Positions 21,441 to 33,231 of a stretch of 64,000 bases of DNA are shown piece after piece. The stretch lies in assembly GCA_963682025.1 (NCBI GenBank), contig OY821520.1:184462776-184526775 (forward strand), read 5' to 3'. A model generated the notes under the pieces. The model worked only from the letters and a program-made list of their open reading frames with translations. It ran no database searches and was not told where the DNA came from. The first letter of the stretch is position 1. Every line of letters begins with the position of its first letter. The stretch is from Cordilura impudica (taxonomy: Eukaryota > Arthropoda > Insecta > Diptera > Scathophagidae). Made by a program: the position numbers and the translations under genes.

Positions 21441-22976
21441 AATCCTTATTATTATGTTGTTGGTAAAATATGGGTTATTTTTATCAGTGTTCATGAAGCT
21501 CACGACTTTGCTGCCGAATACTCTCTTTTGGTGTGCTGCAAAACTTAAGATGGCAGATTTTTTTGTAGCTTTAGAAAGTGAGTAACCTATAATATTAATA
21601 GGCTAGGCGATTACTTGTGACCGATGTTTTTTATCATTTTATCCCGATTTTTAACAAGCGTATATTATTTGAGAGGTATTTATTTTTTGCCGTTTTGCCG
21701 CTTTGCAGATTTACAGATTTTTAAATTTTTTCCTTTATTTTGAGTAAATTGCATTTAAAGTTGCTACTAACACATACAAAAAATTACACATATTATATGT
21801 GTGTTTTATTAAATTTGTTAATGTGTTTTTTAATGAGTTTGTTATCTTCATTCACAGTAATAATAAACCATACTAATTGATTTGCTTTAATCTTAAAGAA
21901 AACTTACGTCCGGTATACATTCAAATAATGAACTAAATAAGAAATAAATAATATGATATATAATAATATAATAGGCTGATTCACTTATTACATGATAAAA
22001 ATGTTGGATAATTATAAAGGTAGATTTTTTAAAATTTATTTTCATAATTGGGCTACGTTTTTAAGTCCATTGTTTTTTGTAAAAAATGATAAACGGGTTT
22101 TTCTGTTTAATTTAAATCATACTAGAATTTTGGCACACCCTATATTTGTAAGAGCATCATGCACCCAAAAATCGAAAACAAAAAAAATACAAACTGAAAC
22201 GAAATACAAGAAGCAAAGTATGTTTATTATGTGCTCTTAGTAATTGTAACTTCCTATTTTAATGGATGTGAACTGTAAATGTGCTTGTGTGTCTAAGAGT
22301 GTGGTAGTCGAAAAGTTAGCAGCAAAAGTAGGTACAGGTTCGCTTGCATGAGAATATGTTAAACTAAATGTGGTTATTACGGAAGGTACAAAGAAGTTCA
22401 TGATATAATTTTGTTATTTTAGTTGCTCTTGGTTTTGTTGTTGTTGTTAATGTTTTTATGTATGTACCTAGTCATGTTGTAGTGTTAAAGTAAAGTATAG
22501 AGACAACATATTTTATTACATTTTTAGTTTTTGTACATGTTGTGTCCTATTTCCGGTTTTTACTTCAAAATTAACAGAAAACAAACAAACACACACATAC
22601 ATACACACAGAGAGACGGCAACGAGCATATAAAAAATGTCATCCAGTTTAAGATTAAATAATGCCGCATACAAGAGACATTTGTTAAATTATTGTTTTGC
22701 GTAGATTATTCAAAAATTAATTTAAAGAACTGAACATTAATATAAGTACGCTCAAAGCAAAAAATAAAGAGATGTCTTACGAAGGCGTTATTGTTTTAAA
22801 CAGTATCAGCTCTTGCCATTCTTATATACTTGATGATAAATTCTTATAGAAAGAATGTACACATAAATTTGTAAAAATGATACTTCGCTTATAAGGTACC
22901 AACATCATGTGTACCAGCATTTGGCGGAACCTCTAAAAATTAATGTTTAATTTTAAAATCTATAAAAGAAAATATA
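21441..22976. other. Spacer with short A/C-rich simple repeat
   Basis: No gene recognised. An ACACAC/ACATACAT stretch at about 22586-22612 is the only repeat of note. Confidence 0.45.
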
Positions 22977-23742
22977 AACAAGTAAGAAAATTATAGTCGG
23001 TCTAGACCGACTATATCATACCCTATACCATGCCCTTAGAGACCCTATCTCATAGGCCCAACTAACTGGATATAGAAAATAAGCATAAACCAAATTTGAG
23101 TGGGATTTTTATTAATTTTTTTGGGGCTAGGCCCAAAAATGGACCGATCGTGACTATCTTTGGTAAAGTTTCTTGTATTTTGCAAAAATATATACCAACA
23201 TAATTTGAGAAGAATCAGTGCAATATTGTTGTTTTTTGATAGATTTAAGTGAAGATCGGGAAGCAGCTCTATATGGGGCCTATGACTAAGAGTTGTCCCA
23301 TAGGGATAATTTTTGGACTACTCATTAATGAATGTAATAAACGCATACGAACACCCAATTTGAGTAAGATCTATATCACAATTTGGATCTTATGGCAATT
23401 TATGTAGATTTCATAGGGGTCATTTGTATGGGGGCTAGGTCTGAACATGGACCGATTCTCACCAGTTTCAATAACGTTCATTCCATGGCTGACCAAAAGC
23501 TTATATACCAAATTCCATCAAAATATATTCATATTTGCGACCTGCAGTTTGATTACAAAGTTTACATGGACACACAGACGTAAGGACGGACGGAAGGACG
23601 GACATCGTTAAATCGAATCAGTTAGTGATTCTGATTCGATCGGTATAATAGAAGATGGGTCTAGGTCAAATATATTTGGTAGTTACAAACAGCAGCACAA
23701 AGTCATTATACCCAAACCACATAGTGGTATAGGGTATAAAAA
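22977..23742 (-). mobile_element. mini-me/DINE-1-like element, copy 2
   Basis: Same architecture as copy 1: the 22-bp palindrome is intact at 22993-23014, ATACCCTATACCA follows, and TGGTATAGGGTAT closes the right end. The segment with TATGAAAAAGTTCATATCGG is missing (near 23125), and the tetranucleotide array is reduced to a few CGGA units mixed with variants (about 23576-23603). It directly abuts the Gypsy B leader. Confidence 0.88.
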
Positions 23743-23851
23743 CCTAAATCCAATCGCCGTAGATCAAAATTGTTGAAATTTTATTCCTTCTTTGAGAAAC
23801 CCTAACTATATTGAGGGTTGTCAAATTGAAAACGTAAATTAATATTTCAGT

Positions 23852-24328
23852 GTGAAGAAGATCGCAACAACAGAAAACGTCTACGAACATTTGATGGATT
23901 TGATTACGACGAGAGCAGCGACAAGCTTTACGGAAAAGTTTGTGTATATAAAGGAGAACTTAAGTACTGCAGACATGATTTCTATATGCAACTTATTGGG
24001 TATAAGCTACAATGTTGAGAATTTGTTTTTGCATATTTTTTATAACTTGTGTGGGGGTAAGCTTTTAAATGGTGTTGACGACGATGACGATTATAACGAA
24101 GAAGCTGATGACGGTGAAGTTAATAATGATGACGATGTTGACGGTGAGCGTAAAATAGTCGAAATGCAGAGTGAAGCAAGTTTTAAAAGTGTAGCTGACA
24201 AGACAGTTGACAAGGGGAAGATGGTACAGCATAACATAGAATATACAAGCGGTATACAGAACGCAAACAGTGATGTGAAAAACAGTGCACATAATGATGG
24301 AAGATTCAAAAAGACCATTTCACGGTGA
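23852..24328 (+). pseudogene. Gypsy B gag, N-terminal part
   Basis: 158 codons with a helical N-terminus (NVYEHLMDLITTRAATSFTE) and an acidic run of Asp/Glu/Asn around residues 75-100. The frame ends 44 bases inside the next open frame (24285 onward). The junction looks like an indel in what was one gag reading frame, because the downstream frame takes up the FHGDGNLSVSVW block that normally continues gag. Gag would form the particle shell. Confidence 0.65.
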
Positions 24329-25849
24329 TGGCAATCTATCAGTAAGCGTGTGGATTGAGGAGTTTGAGGAAACCGCATCCATTATGTACTGGGATGATTT
24401 ACAAAAGTTTATTTTTGCGAAACGGTCATTAAAGGAACTAGCGAAATTGTTTGTGGCTGGTGAGCGAGGCATAACCTCATATTCAAAATTGAAAAGGGTG
24501 TTAATAGATGAATTTAAAACATCGACGAACATCGCACAATTACATAAAATGTTAACGGAGAGAAAAATGCATAAAGACGAAAGTTACCAAGAACATTTTT
24601 TAAAGATTAAGGAGCTGGCCTCTCGGGGTAACATTGAGGATGACGCCTTAGTCCAATACATTATAGATGGTATACGTGATCTCACTATTAATAAATCAAT
24701 TTTATACAACGCGACAAATTTAAAGGACTTTAAGGAAAAACTAAAGTGCTACGAAATAATGCAGGAGAAATCTAAGCAAAGAAACGATTTTAAACAATTA
24801 CAACAACCCAATACGTATCCAAGGAACGAGAAAAGAGATTTATGTTTTAACTGCGGTGAAAAGGGTCACACCTCCAAGAGTTGCAGTAACAAGGAAAAGG
24901 GTTTAAAGTGTTTCAACTGTAACAACTATGGACACATTTCCAAGCAATGTCCTCTTAAGGTGGAAAGGGCTAATATACGCCAGTTAGTTGTTGATAATGC
25001 GATGGAAAAAGTTGTGAAGTTTTCTGATCACCCTTGGGTGGCATTATTTAATACCGGCAGCAAATTTAATGTGGTAAGCGAAAAAATTTACAATTCTTTA
25101 CATAAACCATATCTTCGGAAATCAGACTTTTATTTGGTTGGATTCGGAAATAATGCTATGACAAACAGGATTAAGCCTCTTGGTAATTTTGAATACAGTG
25201 TTGAAATAGATAACGAACGGTACAATTTAACATTCCATGTTGTACCAAATACTTATGTCGATGTTGACGTCATATTGGGAAACGAATTTTGCTCAAATGT
25301 TCACGTGGAAATTACAGCAAATAATTTGAAATTCAACAAGATCAAAGATGAAACTGATGACGAGATACATAACATGATGTTGATAAACGCTGTTGAGGAG
25401 AATATTGAAAATATTGTGGATATTGATAAAACGGTAAGTCATGGTGCAAAGCGACAGGTCCTACATTTGATCGAGAACTATGTACCGTGTAAATGTAAGT
25501 CGACGAACATCGAAATGAACATTGTTCTTAAAGAAGAAACCCCAGTGTTTTCGAGACCACGTAGATTACTGATGACCGAGAAAAATGCAGTTGAGGAGCA
25601 GATCGAGCAGTGGCTTAAAGATGGTATAATTGAAGAATCGGAATCCGAATTTAGCAGCCCAGTGGTAATGGTGAAAAAGCGTGATGGTTCATTTAGATTA
25701 TGCATTGATTACAGTAGAGTCAACAAAATTATAATTAGAGATCAATACCCTTTGCCGTTGATCGAGGATCAGTTGGACAGGCTACAAGGCGCGAAAATAT
25801 TTAGCACTATTGTTCTGAAGAACGGGTTCTTTCACGTCGATGTGGCAGT
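24306..25849 (+). pseudogene. Gypsy B gag-protease-RT segment
   Basis: The gag core (WIEEFEETASIMYWDDLQKF) is followed by two CCHC knuckles, CFNCGEKGHTSKSC (about 24845) and CFNCNNYGHISKQC (about 24908). The protease has ALFNTGSKFNVV where the family has D-T/S-G: the catalytic Asp is Asn. RT starts with PVFSRPRRLL, SPVVMVKKRDGSFRLCIDYS and YPLPLIEDQLDRL; motif A reads FSTIVLKNGFFHVDV, with Val in place of the catalytic Asp. Just after HVDV the frame runs into a deletion of roughly 70 codons that removes the YxDD box. Confidence 0.85.
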
Positions 25850-26995
25850 CGCAAGAAGAAGATGCCGTTAATAATCTCACAGAAGTAATTAATGTTTGTA
25901 AGGACTATGGTCTGGAGTTAAATTTCAAAAAGTGCAAATTTCTCAAGAAAAGAATCGAGTTTCTAGCCCATATAATAGAAAACAAACAAGTTTTTCCATC
26001 ATCGTCGAAAGTGGATGCCGTGATTAAATTTCCGATTCCGAGTACGCTGAAGCAGCTACAAAGTTTTTTGGGGCTCGCTGGTTATTTTAGGAAATTTTTT
26101 CCCCAATTCTCGTTGATAGCCAAGCCATTATCAGATATGACCAAATCTAACACAAAATTCGAAATGAATGAACAACGAATCAATTCTTTTAATACTTTGA
26201 AGAAAGTTTTAAGTGAAGGGCCTGTTCTGAGTATATTTCACCAACAGTACGAGACTGAAGTTCATACCGATGCGTCCGTCAATGGCTATGGGGCCATTTT
26301 ATTACGAAAATCACCTGATGATGACAAATTTTACCCTGTCTATTACATGAGTAAAAAAACAACCGAGGTGGAAAGAAAATATTCAAGCTATGAATTGGAG
26401 ATTCTTGCGGTGGTGGAAGCCTTAAAAAAATTCAGGATATACCTACTTGGTCTTCACTTCAAAATAATATCGGACTGTAACGCATTTACAAAAACTATGG
26501 AGAAGAAGGATTTATGTACTAGGGTAGCGAGATGGGTCTTACTTTTACAAGAGTTTGATTACGAAGTGGAACATCGAGCTGGAGTTAAAATGAAGCATGT
26601 TGACTGTCTTAGTAGATATGCGATAATGACGATAAGCGAAGATAGCGCTTTGAGCAGATTAAGGCAGGCCCAACAACAGGATGAAGAATTATTGGCCATA
26701 ATACATATTCTGCAAGAGAAGGACGTCCATGATAATTATTTTCTAAAGAGTGACTTACTATACAAATGGATTGATGGATATGAATTAGTGGTGGTACCCA
26801 AAGGCATGCAACGTGAAGTAATAAGACGTGCTCATGAGAAAGGCCATTTCGCACTCAAAAAGGTAAAAGAACTTATACGACGAGATTACTACATACCGAA
26901 GGTAGACGAGAAAATTGAATTTCACATAGCAAATTGTATACATTGCATCGTTAAAAACAGAAAGCGGGGAAGGCAAGAAGGTGAATTGCACCCCC
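25850..26995 (+). pseudogene. Gypsy B RT thumb, RNase H and integrase zinc domain
   Basis: It resumes after the deletion with EEDAVNNLTEVINVCKDYGL and FLGLAGYFRKFFPQFS (RT connection). RNase H acidic residues are present in VHTDASVNGYGAILL, YSSYELEILAVVEAL and FKIISDCNAF. The integrase zinc domain shows HEKGHFALKKVKELIRRDYY and CIHC. The open frame then passes into nonsense at about 27000. A second deletion, in the integrase core, removes the strand with the first catalytic Asp. Confidence 0.85.
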
Positions 26996-27014
26996 TCCAC
27001 AACTACAGCGGCAA

Positions 27015-27706
27015 ATGTTTGGAAACCCAATTCAAATCATTTCAGATAGAGGATCCGCGTTCACCTCTGATGATTTTAAGAAGTATTGTCAGCTCCAAAA
27101 TATCAAGCACTGTCTCATCACTACTGGTTTACCACGAGCGAATGGGCAGGTAGAGCGTTTGAATGCCATTATCGTACCAGTTTTATCTAAACTTAACGCA
27201 GATGACCCCACCAAATGGTACAGGTACGTTGACGATGTTCAAAGGGTCATAAATTCAACATACTAACGAAGTATAAATACAACCCCATTCGAATTGATGT
27301 TCGGAGTAAAGATGCGCACGCAACAACAGCTCGAGATCGGTAAGTTAATCGAAGGCGAACTTATTGCAACTTTTAACGAGGACCGTAACGAATTACGTCA
27401 TGAAGCCAAACAGCAAATTGCCAAGGTTCAGGCCGAAAACCGAAGAGGCTATAATTTACGTCGCAAAAAACCAAACAAGTACGCACCCAGTCTGGTCCAG
27501 GACTTAAGCTTAAACCAAAATATCTAGGTCCATACAAGGTGTCAAAAGCAAAAGGAAACGATACCTACGACGTCATTAAGGTCGGTCTGTCAGAGGGCCC
27601 GAAAACTACAACAACCTGTGCAGAATATATGAAGCCATGGTGTTTAAACTTAGACGAAGATGAATTCGAGGCGAATCCAACGCAAAATGGCCGAATTGTA
27701 GGATGA
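27015..27706 (+). pseudogene. Gypsy B integrase core (partial) and GPY/F tail
   Basis: FGNPIQIISDRGSAFTS carries the second Asp and ATTGLPRANGQVERLN-type text the Glu of the DDE set. The first Asp is absent because of the preceding deletion. A TAA at 27264 and a frame change near 27500 break the rest. The basic KVQAENRRGYNLRRKKPNKY region and the LGPYKVSKAKGNDTYDVI (GPY/F) module, which helps target integration, are still readable, ending at the TGA near 27704. Confidence 0.85.
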
Positions 27707-28023
27707 GAGTTTTCACCGTGACTACATATTGCAAAATCTCTCATAAGAGCAGTGTGTGCACAGCCGCGACGACGCGAAGACGTGTTATTTTGACCACAAT
27801 TTACGCTTTTGGTTTTTAATCAATAAACTCTGTTCTTTTTTATATTAAAATTAAATTATAAACCTTTTGAATAAACTTTAGTGTTTTTACTTAAAATAAA
27901 ACCTACATACATATATATATATATATATATTTATTTATTTATTGTGCTTTCCTGTATAACAGGAAAATTATTCTTATAATTACAGTACAGGATTTATTAA
28001 TTATGAGGGTACATTAATTTCAT
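27707..28023. other. Possible 3' LTR remnant of Gypsy B and a (TA)n tract
   Basis: The first 150 bases after the pol stop, with an AATAAACTCTG polyadenylation-like signal near 27823, may be LTR, but no 5' partner exists for comparison. A TA-dinucleotide run lies at about 27910-27931, followed by TTTA repeats. Confidence 0.35.
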
Positions 28024-28457
28024 ATATGAACAATAGGTCAAAAATGCACCGATCCTGACCGTGTTTTGTGAAGTCACTGGTTTTTTCCAAAAACATATAC
28101 AAACCAAGTTTGAGGAGAAATCTGTGCAATATTCTTCTTTTTGATAGGTTTTAGTGAAGATCGGGAAGCAGCTTTATATGGGGCTGTGGCTAAGAATTGT
28201 CCTATAGGGTTTATTTTAGGACTACTGATAAATGGATTTAAAGAACACACACAAACCCAATTTGACCGATACCTATTTGGGTCATATTATATACAAAATA
28301 TATTCATATTTGCGACCTGTAGTTTGATTACAAGTTACTCATGGACACACAGACAGACAGATGGTCATACTGACGGACGAACGGACATCGTTAAATTGAT
28401 TCACAAAGTGATTCTGAGTCGATCGGTATAATTAAAGATGGGTCTAGGTCAAATTAT
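28024..28457 (-). mobile_element. mini-me/DINE-1-like element, copy 3 (partial)
   Basis: The interior matches copies 1 and 2 (GAAGATCGGGAAGCAGCTTT at about 28157; GATCGGTATAATTAAAGATG at 28421). Both terminal hairpin/subterminal repeat segments are missing, and the array has decayed to mixed CAGA/CGGA units (about 28346-28387). Confidence 0.85.
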
Positions 28458-28605
28458 ATCCTGGCCATATACTGGTATATCATATAACAATAGATATACC
28501 ATTTTAGGATATACTATTTTAACTGGTTGCGGTAGAACTGAGCTGACAAACTTTTCTGCAACCGTAATAAAGCACAATAGTCCTTACATCGTTAAAAGTT
28601 GAAAC

Positions 28606-28608
28606 AAT
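28606..28608. repeat. Left 3-bp TSD (AAT) of Harbinger 1
   Basis: AAT also follows the right terminus at 31285-31287. A 3-bp duplication is the PIF/Harbinger hallmark, though the usual triplet is TWA. Confidence 0.6.
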
Positions 28609-28825
28609 CAGCCCAATTCTAAACAAAAATTCCGCATAAAATTTCTCACTTTTCCCTTTACTCTTATAATGAATAAAAATTCATTTGCGTGAATACTATT
28701 TTTATCAGCCGTGTGAAGGCAAAAAAGAATCCGACGGGAAAAAAGTAGATATTCCCAATGCATTTTAATTTAGTTTTTTCCCTAAAAAAATTTCACTTGC
28801 AAAGCAGACAGGAGTTTACATAAAA

Positions 28826-29645
28826 ATGTAAGTAGTATTTTGATAAAACAAATTTTATTAAATAAATAAATATTTTATTTTTCTTGCAGGTCCAAGACTA
28901 CAAATAAAGCCCAAATACGACTTTTGTTAACTTTAATGGAAGCCAATATAGACATTGCTTGTGGTTTCCATAAAAGTAGCAAAGAGGTATTTGAACGGTT
29001 TTGGAGGAACGCTGAATCCGATCCTAACTCCATAGGTCCCCCAACTAAGTGTGTTGCTGAGTGGAAAAAGGTTTGTTGTTAATTTTCTGAAAATTTTTTG
29101 ATTAATGACGCTAACATCTTCACAATTATACATAGGTGTGGGCAGACCAAAAAAAAGTATGTACGGCAAAAGGCTGCACAAAACTTAAGAAATAAAAAGT
29201 GAACAGGAGGTGGCCCAAACAAGGAGCAAACGTTTTCTCCTACAGAACTTGCCATTTATAATCTCATAGGAATGCAACCTTATGCCGAGGGTGTGTCTGT
29301 GAAGCCCGTTGGCCTTACCGACACACCTATCACAGTAAAATTATTAAATTCCCCGCAAAATATAGCCTGTATGGATGATGGGTTATATAGCCACTGCAGG
29401 CCAAACTTGTTGTACAGAAAGAACTCCTGGAAACAATAAAATTGGCAGTGGCGAATCAAAAGGACCATGACCAAAACAACAAAGGAATTTAAAGATCTCT
29501 TGATAAATTAGGCGATCTTCAACAAAAACATTTTAAGGAAATGGAAAGACTGAAGAAAAAAGGAAATAGAAGAAATACAGCGGCACAATGCCTTTATGGA
29601 GAAGTTGCGAGTGAAGGACTGGAAATGGAAGAATACCGAAAATAG
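28826..29645 (+). pseudogene. Harbinger 1 Myb/SANT-like DNA-binding protein gene
   Basis: Three exons can be traced. An intron GTAAGT...TTGCAG at 28828-28889 (62 bp) interrupts the start codon itself (AT at 28826-28827, G at 28890), giving SKTTNKAQIRLLLTLMEANI and FHKSSKEVFERFWRNAES. A second intron at 29071-29135 (65 bp, GTTTGT...CATAG) separates VAEWKK from VWADQKK. The trihelix-like Myb/SANT module (W at FERFW, EWKKVWADQKK) would bind the element ends and help the nuclease. Damage: a frame change in the A-run near 29150, a TGA in place of Trp at about 29200, and later stops at about 29437 and 29491. The C-terminus reads as a charged coiled coil to the TAG at 29645. Confidence 0.78.
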
Positions 29646-29826
29646 TTTTTGTTGTTAAAGTTCTTTTTTTTAATGTAAACTTTTGTGAATTATTTTTATT
29701 TTTGACTTATTTTTTAAACTTAAAAAGAATTTTTAAAGTGTTTTTTTTATGAAAAGTTTATTTTTGTTTTTTAATTTTTAAATACAAATTCTTTGGAAAA
29801 AATTGATTAAAAATTATTTATTAAAA

Positions 29827-31075
29827 TTAGAAAAGAGTTTGTCCAATATTAGCCCTAACAGTTTGAGCGGCGGCTAGGTATTGATGGGAAATTGATGTTA
29901 TTGGCTCCTCTTCTGGCATACTTGACTGTATGAAATCGCTGGGTACGTCTACTTTGTAATGGATACAGCATACGTTCATTATTTTCGCCGCCTTCTCTGG
30001 GGTGTAGTGCAATTCCGTTGCGCCAAGAAGGCATCGCCAACGGTTCTTTAACACTCCATTAGTACGCTCGATAATGTTGCGGCATTTTGCATGGGTCTCA
30101 TGAAATCGCATTTCTGACGAACCGTCCGCAGGAACTCTATGCGGGATTAAGAGCCATGGTTCTAGAGGATATCCATCATCTCCTATTTGTGTAAAAAATA
30201 ATAATTAATATTAGGTCCCCCCCTTTTTTTTTAAATTTTACATAGTAGCCACAAGTTCGTTTCACCTTACAAATACTTTTGCTCAAAGAAAGTAGGTCAC
30301 TGGTGTTCCATATAAAGAAATCGTGGCACGCACCAGGATGTGATGAATCTACATATCGAATTTTTAGCTGGTGATCACAAAGCTGAAAATTTTCCATTAA
30401 AGTTTTTGGCTTACATAATAAAGTTTTATATTGGGCAACTTACCAGCAAAACATTCATGCTAAATTTTCCTTTTCTATTATAAAAAAGGTGTTTATTGTC
30501 CGAAGGAGCTATAATTTGCACATGCGTTCCATCGATGCACCCGACAACGTCAGGAATATTGTGCTTCATATAAAAAGCTAGTGCAATTTTTCTTTTTTCC
30601 TCTATGGTTTTTGGTACCTTAATCCAAATTGGGCACAGATAAGTTTCGAAAATTGTAATGCCTTCACTAAGTACTTTTCTCAAAGTTGGCTGGGCTAATG
30701 ATACGTCAACATCTTTTCCAACACCAGTCTGATATCCACCTTCGGCGAAAGGACCCAAACACGCACTTAATTTAACAATGGGTGGAACTCCAAATTGCTT
30801 TTTTGTTGGCTGAGAGTGAGTTGCCAGAATTTCTAATAAGTACCGAAATGCCGGTTTATTAACTCTGTAATACTTTTGGAACCTGTCTCAAACTAAAAAT
30901 TTAAATCGAGGAAAAATTTATTTGTATTTTCACATGTACTTACAATGATTGGGGCAACTCAGGCGGGTTAGATTCATCCCGCAATAGTCTTCTATCAATC
31001 CTTTGGTTACTTCGTTGTTCTTCTACAACACCAATTTCCTCCACAAGTAATCGCAAAGCTATGCTATTAATTCTT
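29827..31075 (-). pseudogene. Harbinger 1 DDE nuclease (HARBI1-like) gene
   Basis: From the 5' side: LRLLVEEIGVVEEQRSNQRI and RRLLRDESNPPELP, an intron at 30893-30943 (51 bp), RFQKYYRVNKPAFRYLLEIL and the helix-turn-helix region FAEGGYQTGVGKDV. Then come DVVGCIDGTHVQIIAP (first Asp), an intron at 30383-30443 (61 bp), IRYVDSSHPGACHDFFIW (second Asp), an apparent intron at 30183-30241, GDDGYPLEPWLLIP, and RNIIERTNGVLKNRWRCLLG with the catalytic Glu. The stop is at 29827. The nuclease would excise and insert the element. A TGA follows the first intron junction, no start ATG is evident, and the third junction is out of phase by one base. The copy is therefore probably inactive though young-looking. 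Confidence 0.83.
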
Positions 31076-31287
31076 TATTTCAATTTTTTCTTTTAAATAA
31101 TTTTACTTGCTTTCGCACACAATAAAAAAATAATTGTAAATAAGCAAAACAACTGGCTTCAAAATTCGATGATGCCACTAATTCATTTTTTGTTCACGCG
31201 GAATTCATATTTGGAGGATTTTTTTCTCGAGAAAAGTATTTTCCGTGAGAAATAAATTCCTAGGGAATATTCGTAATTGGGCTGAAT

Positions 31288-32092
31288 AACTTATTATTTT
31301 CAAAGGAAATTGTCAGACCAGTCAGAATAGCTGGTCTCGTAATTCGAGTTTGCCACAAAGTTAGTCCATTAGTTAATGAATATACTACTGTTGAATTTGT
31401 GAAGTTTCAATTATTACCTGGCACTTACACAAGCGGTTTTCTTAACGAATATAAGTTTTGATGGCAAGTCATCCAAAACTAATAAGTTGAAACAAAATGT
31501 TATACTTTTTGTTTTTATGTAAAGATAAATTGTAAAATAGTCAGTGACTTTTTATGTAAAAAATTCAAAAAAAATTTCCAAACAATAAAAAAAAATAAAA
31601 TTAAAATAAATTGAGATCATATTTTATATTTGTGTTCTGATTTAAATCCAATTTACAATAATTAAATAAAAAGTGTGCAAATTTTCTTTTATTTTTTTTT
31701 TTTTAATAAATGAAATAGTTTAATTTTATAAACTAATCTTCGAGCATGTAATGCAACTGTTTTACTTTTTGTTGTTTGATTCTGAGAAAACTTTTTAACT
31801 TATAGTTCAGGTAAGTGATACACTAAAAAAAATTTAAAAAGAATAGAGAGATTGTCTGTAATTGTCAGAATTTTTTTTAGTAAGTCATGAAAAATTGATA
31901 ATTTTTCGGAAATAAAACGTTTCTAAATGTATTTAAAATTTATTTGACTTATCCGATTAACCGGCATATATAGACCGGATTATTTGTTGGATGAAAACCA
32001 CCCTTTTTAGGTTATTTGATCAAAGGATTTCTTTTTAATTTAATCGATTAATCGAATTATTCTTATTCGATTGGCAACCCTAGTAAACAATT
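31288..32092. other. A+T-rich spacer; possible lone hAT-type terminus
   Basis: No gene recognised. GATTGGCAACCCTAG at 32070-32084 looks like the inverted end (CTAGGGTTGCC) of a hAT-like element, but no partner was found. Confidence 0.4.
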
Positions 32093-32480
32093 TTATCCAT
32101 TATACTCTGCACACCAGTGTGTGCAGTGTCGGCTATATATGTATAAGTATGTATATCATTTCGTTTGTAATAATTAAAAGAAGAAAATCTGAACCTCACA
32201 GAATATATACATATATTAGTAACAAGCGGAGTTGATATAGCGATATCCGTCTGTCCATTTGTGGACAGCCATTGTAGTTCATTTTATACCCACCACAACA
32301 CTCTACAGAGAGTATATGCCTAATTAGTTTGTCATTCCATTTGTATCTAATTGAAATAAACTGCAGAGACACCATAAACTTTATATATTCTTGATCCTTA
32401 TAAAAAGGGGAGATCGATCTAGCGATGTCCGCCTATCCTTCTGCCTGTCTGTCTGTTGAAAACATTCTCCTATCCTCAAT
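32093..32480 (+). mobile_element. Second mini-me-like family (type B), two adjacent fragments
   Basis: 32093-32275 (AACAAGCGGAGTTGATATAG, then CCGTCTGTCC) matches 57960-58214 in inverted orientation. 32281-32480 begins TTTTATACCCACCA and carries GTTTGTCATTCCATTTGTAT, TTGATCCTTATAAA and a GTCY-type stretch (CTGCCTGTCTGTCTG). Both are fragments of the widespread dipteran repeat with a TTTTATACCC start and (GTCY)n. They are related in layout to copies 1-9 but not the same sequence. Confidence 0.68.
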
Positions 32481-33231
32481 GGGTTGAGTGAGTAGCAGCG
32501 CTTAGGCCTAAAATATTCGCCATAATCTGCAGCAGTTTGGTACTGCATTTGGACCCTTTAGACGAAATAGGTGAGGAATGAAATATGCGTATAGATATGT
32601 ATCAGCGATGCACAGTGGACCATTTCAGGAAAAAGCGGTCAAAAATCCTTAACTTTTTATTGGATTGGAATTTTGATATGCGGTTTTTTTGTTTCGTATG
32701 TAAAGCTTTAGCCTTTAATTTTCGCTATAGAACGTTGATATCGCCAATAATTAAATGGCGGGTTAAAAATACATTTTAATTTTTTGTTCAAGTTTAGTAC
32801 AAAAGTGAAGTGTTAAACGGTTCTAAAAGGTTTTTTTTTATAATGTCTTATTTTTTCAGTTAATTTTACAACTAATACTTTTTAAAAATTTTGTAAGTTA
32901 AATTTTGTCCGAAAATGACAAACTTTGGCCCCGTAAACTTTTTAGTCCTTATGTTTTCAAGGGCCAAATGTTAGCATTTTTTTGAAAGATCCTGAATTAA
33001 AATATAATTTATTAAGCAGCGAACGTAAAAGTTACCTGTTATTGGTTCAAAATAGAGAAGTTTCAATGAAAATATCTTATGTTTTTACTTTAGTTAAAAG
33101 TTTTTTTATTTTCTTCTTAAATATTTCTACATCAATTTTTATTGTAAATTTATAAAATACATAAATTTCTAAATCAAGAATAATTTTTAACTATATAAAT
33201 CATCTAACCCATTAAAACAAAGTTTTTATTA

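Larger units (their letters stand above)
23743..27850 (+). mobile_element. Gypsy B: degenerate Ty3/Gypsy gag-pol (mdg3-like)
   Basis: Gag, two zinc knuckles, protease, RT, RNase H, zinc-binding integrase, core and GPY/F tail occur in order on the plus strand over about 3.9 kb. No LTR pair could be matched; the left side is taken up by mini-me copy 2. The likely group is mdg3/blastopia-like, from the two-knuckle gag and integrase wording. It carries frameshifts and at least two large deletions. Confidence 0.85.
28609..31284. mobile_element. Harbinger 1: near-complete PIF/Harbinger transposon (2676 bp)
   Basis: The termini are CAGCCCAATT at 28609 and AATTGGGCTG ending at 31284. Inverted similarity continues patchily inward (TTTCTCAC on both sides). 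It holds the two genes expected of the superfamily, arranged tail to tail: a Myb/SANT-like DNA-binding protein on the plus strand and the DDE nuclease on the minus strand. Their stop codons are 181 bases apart (29645 and 29827). Both genes contain small introns and a few disabling changes. Confidence 0.88.

Noticed and set aside
24065..24378. Minus-strand hydrophobic frames opposite Gypsy B gag
   Set aside because: Shadow of the Asp/Glu-rich gag codons on the other strand.
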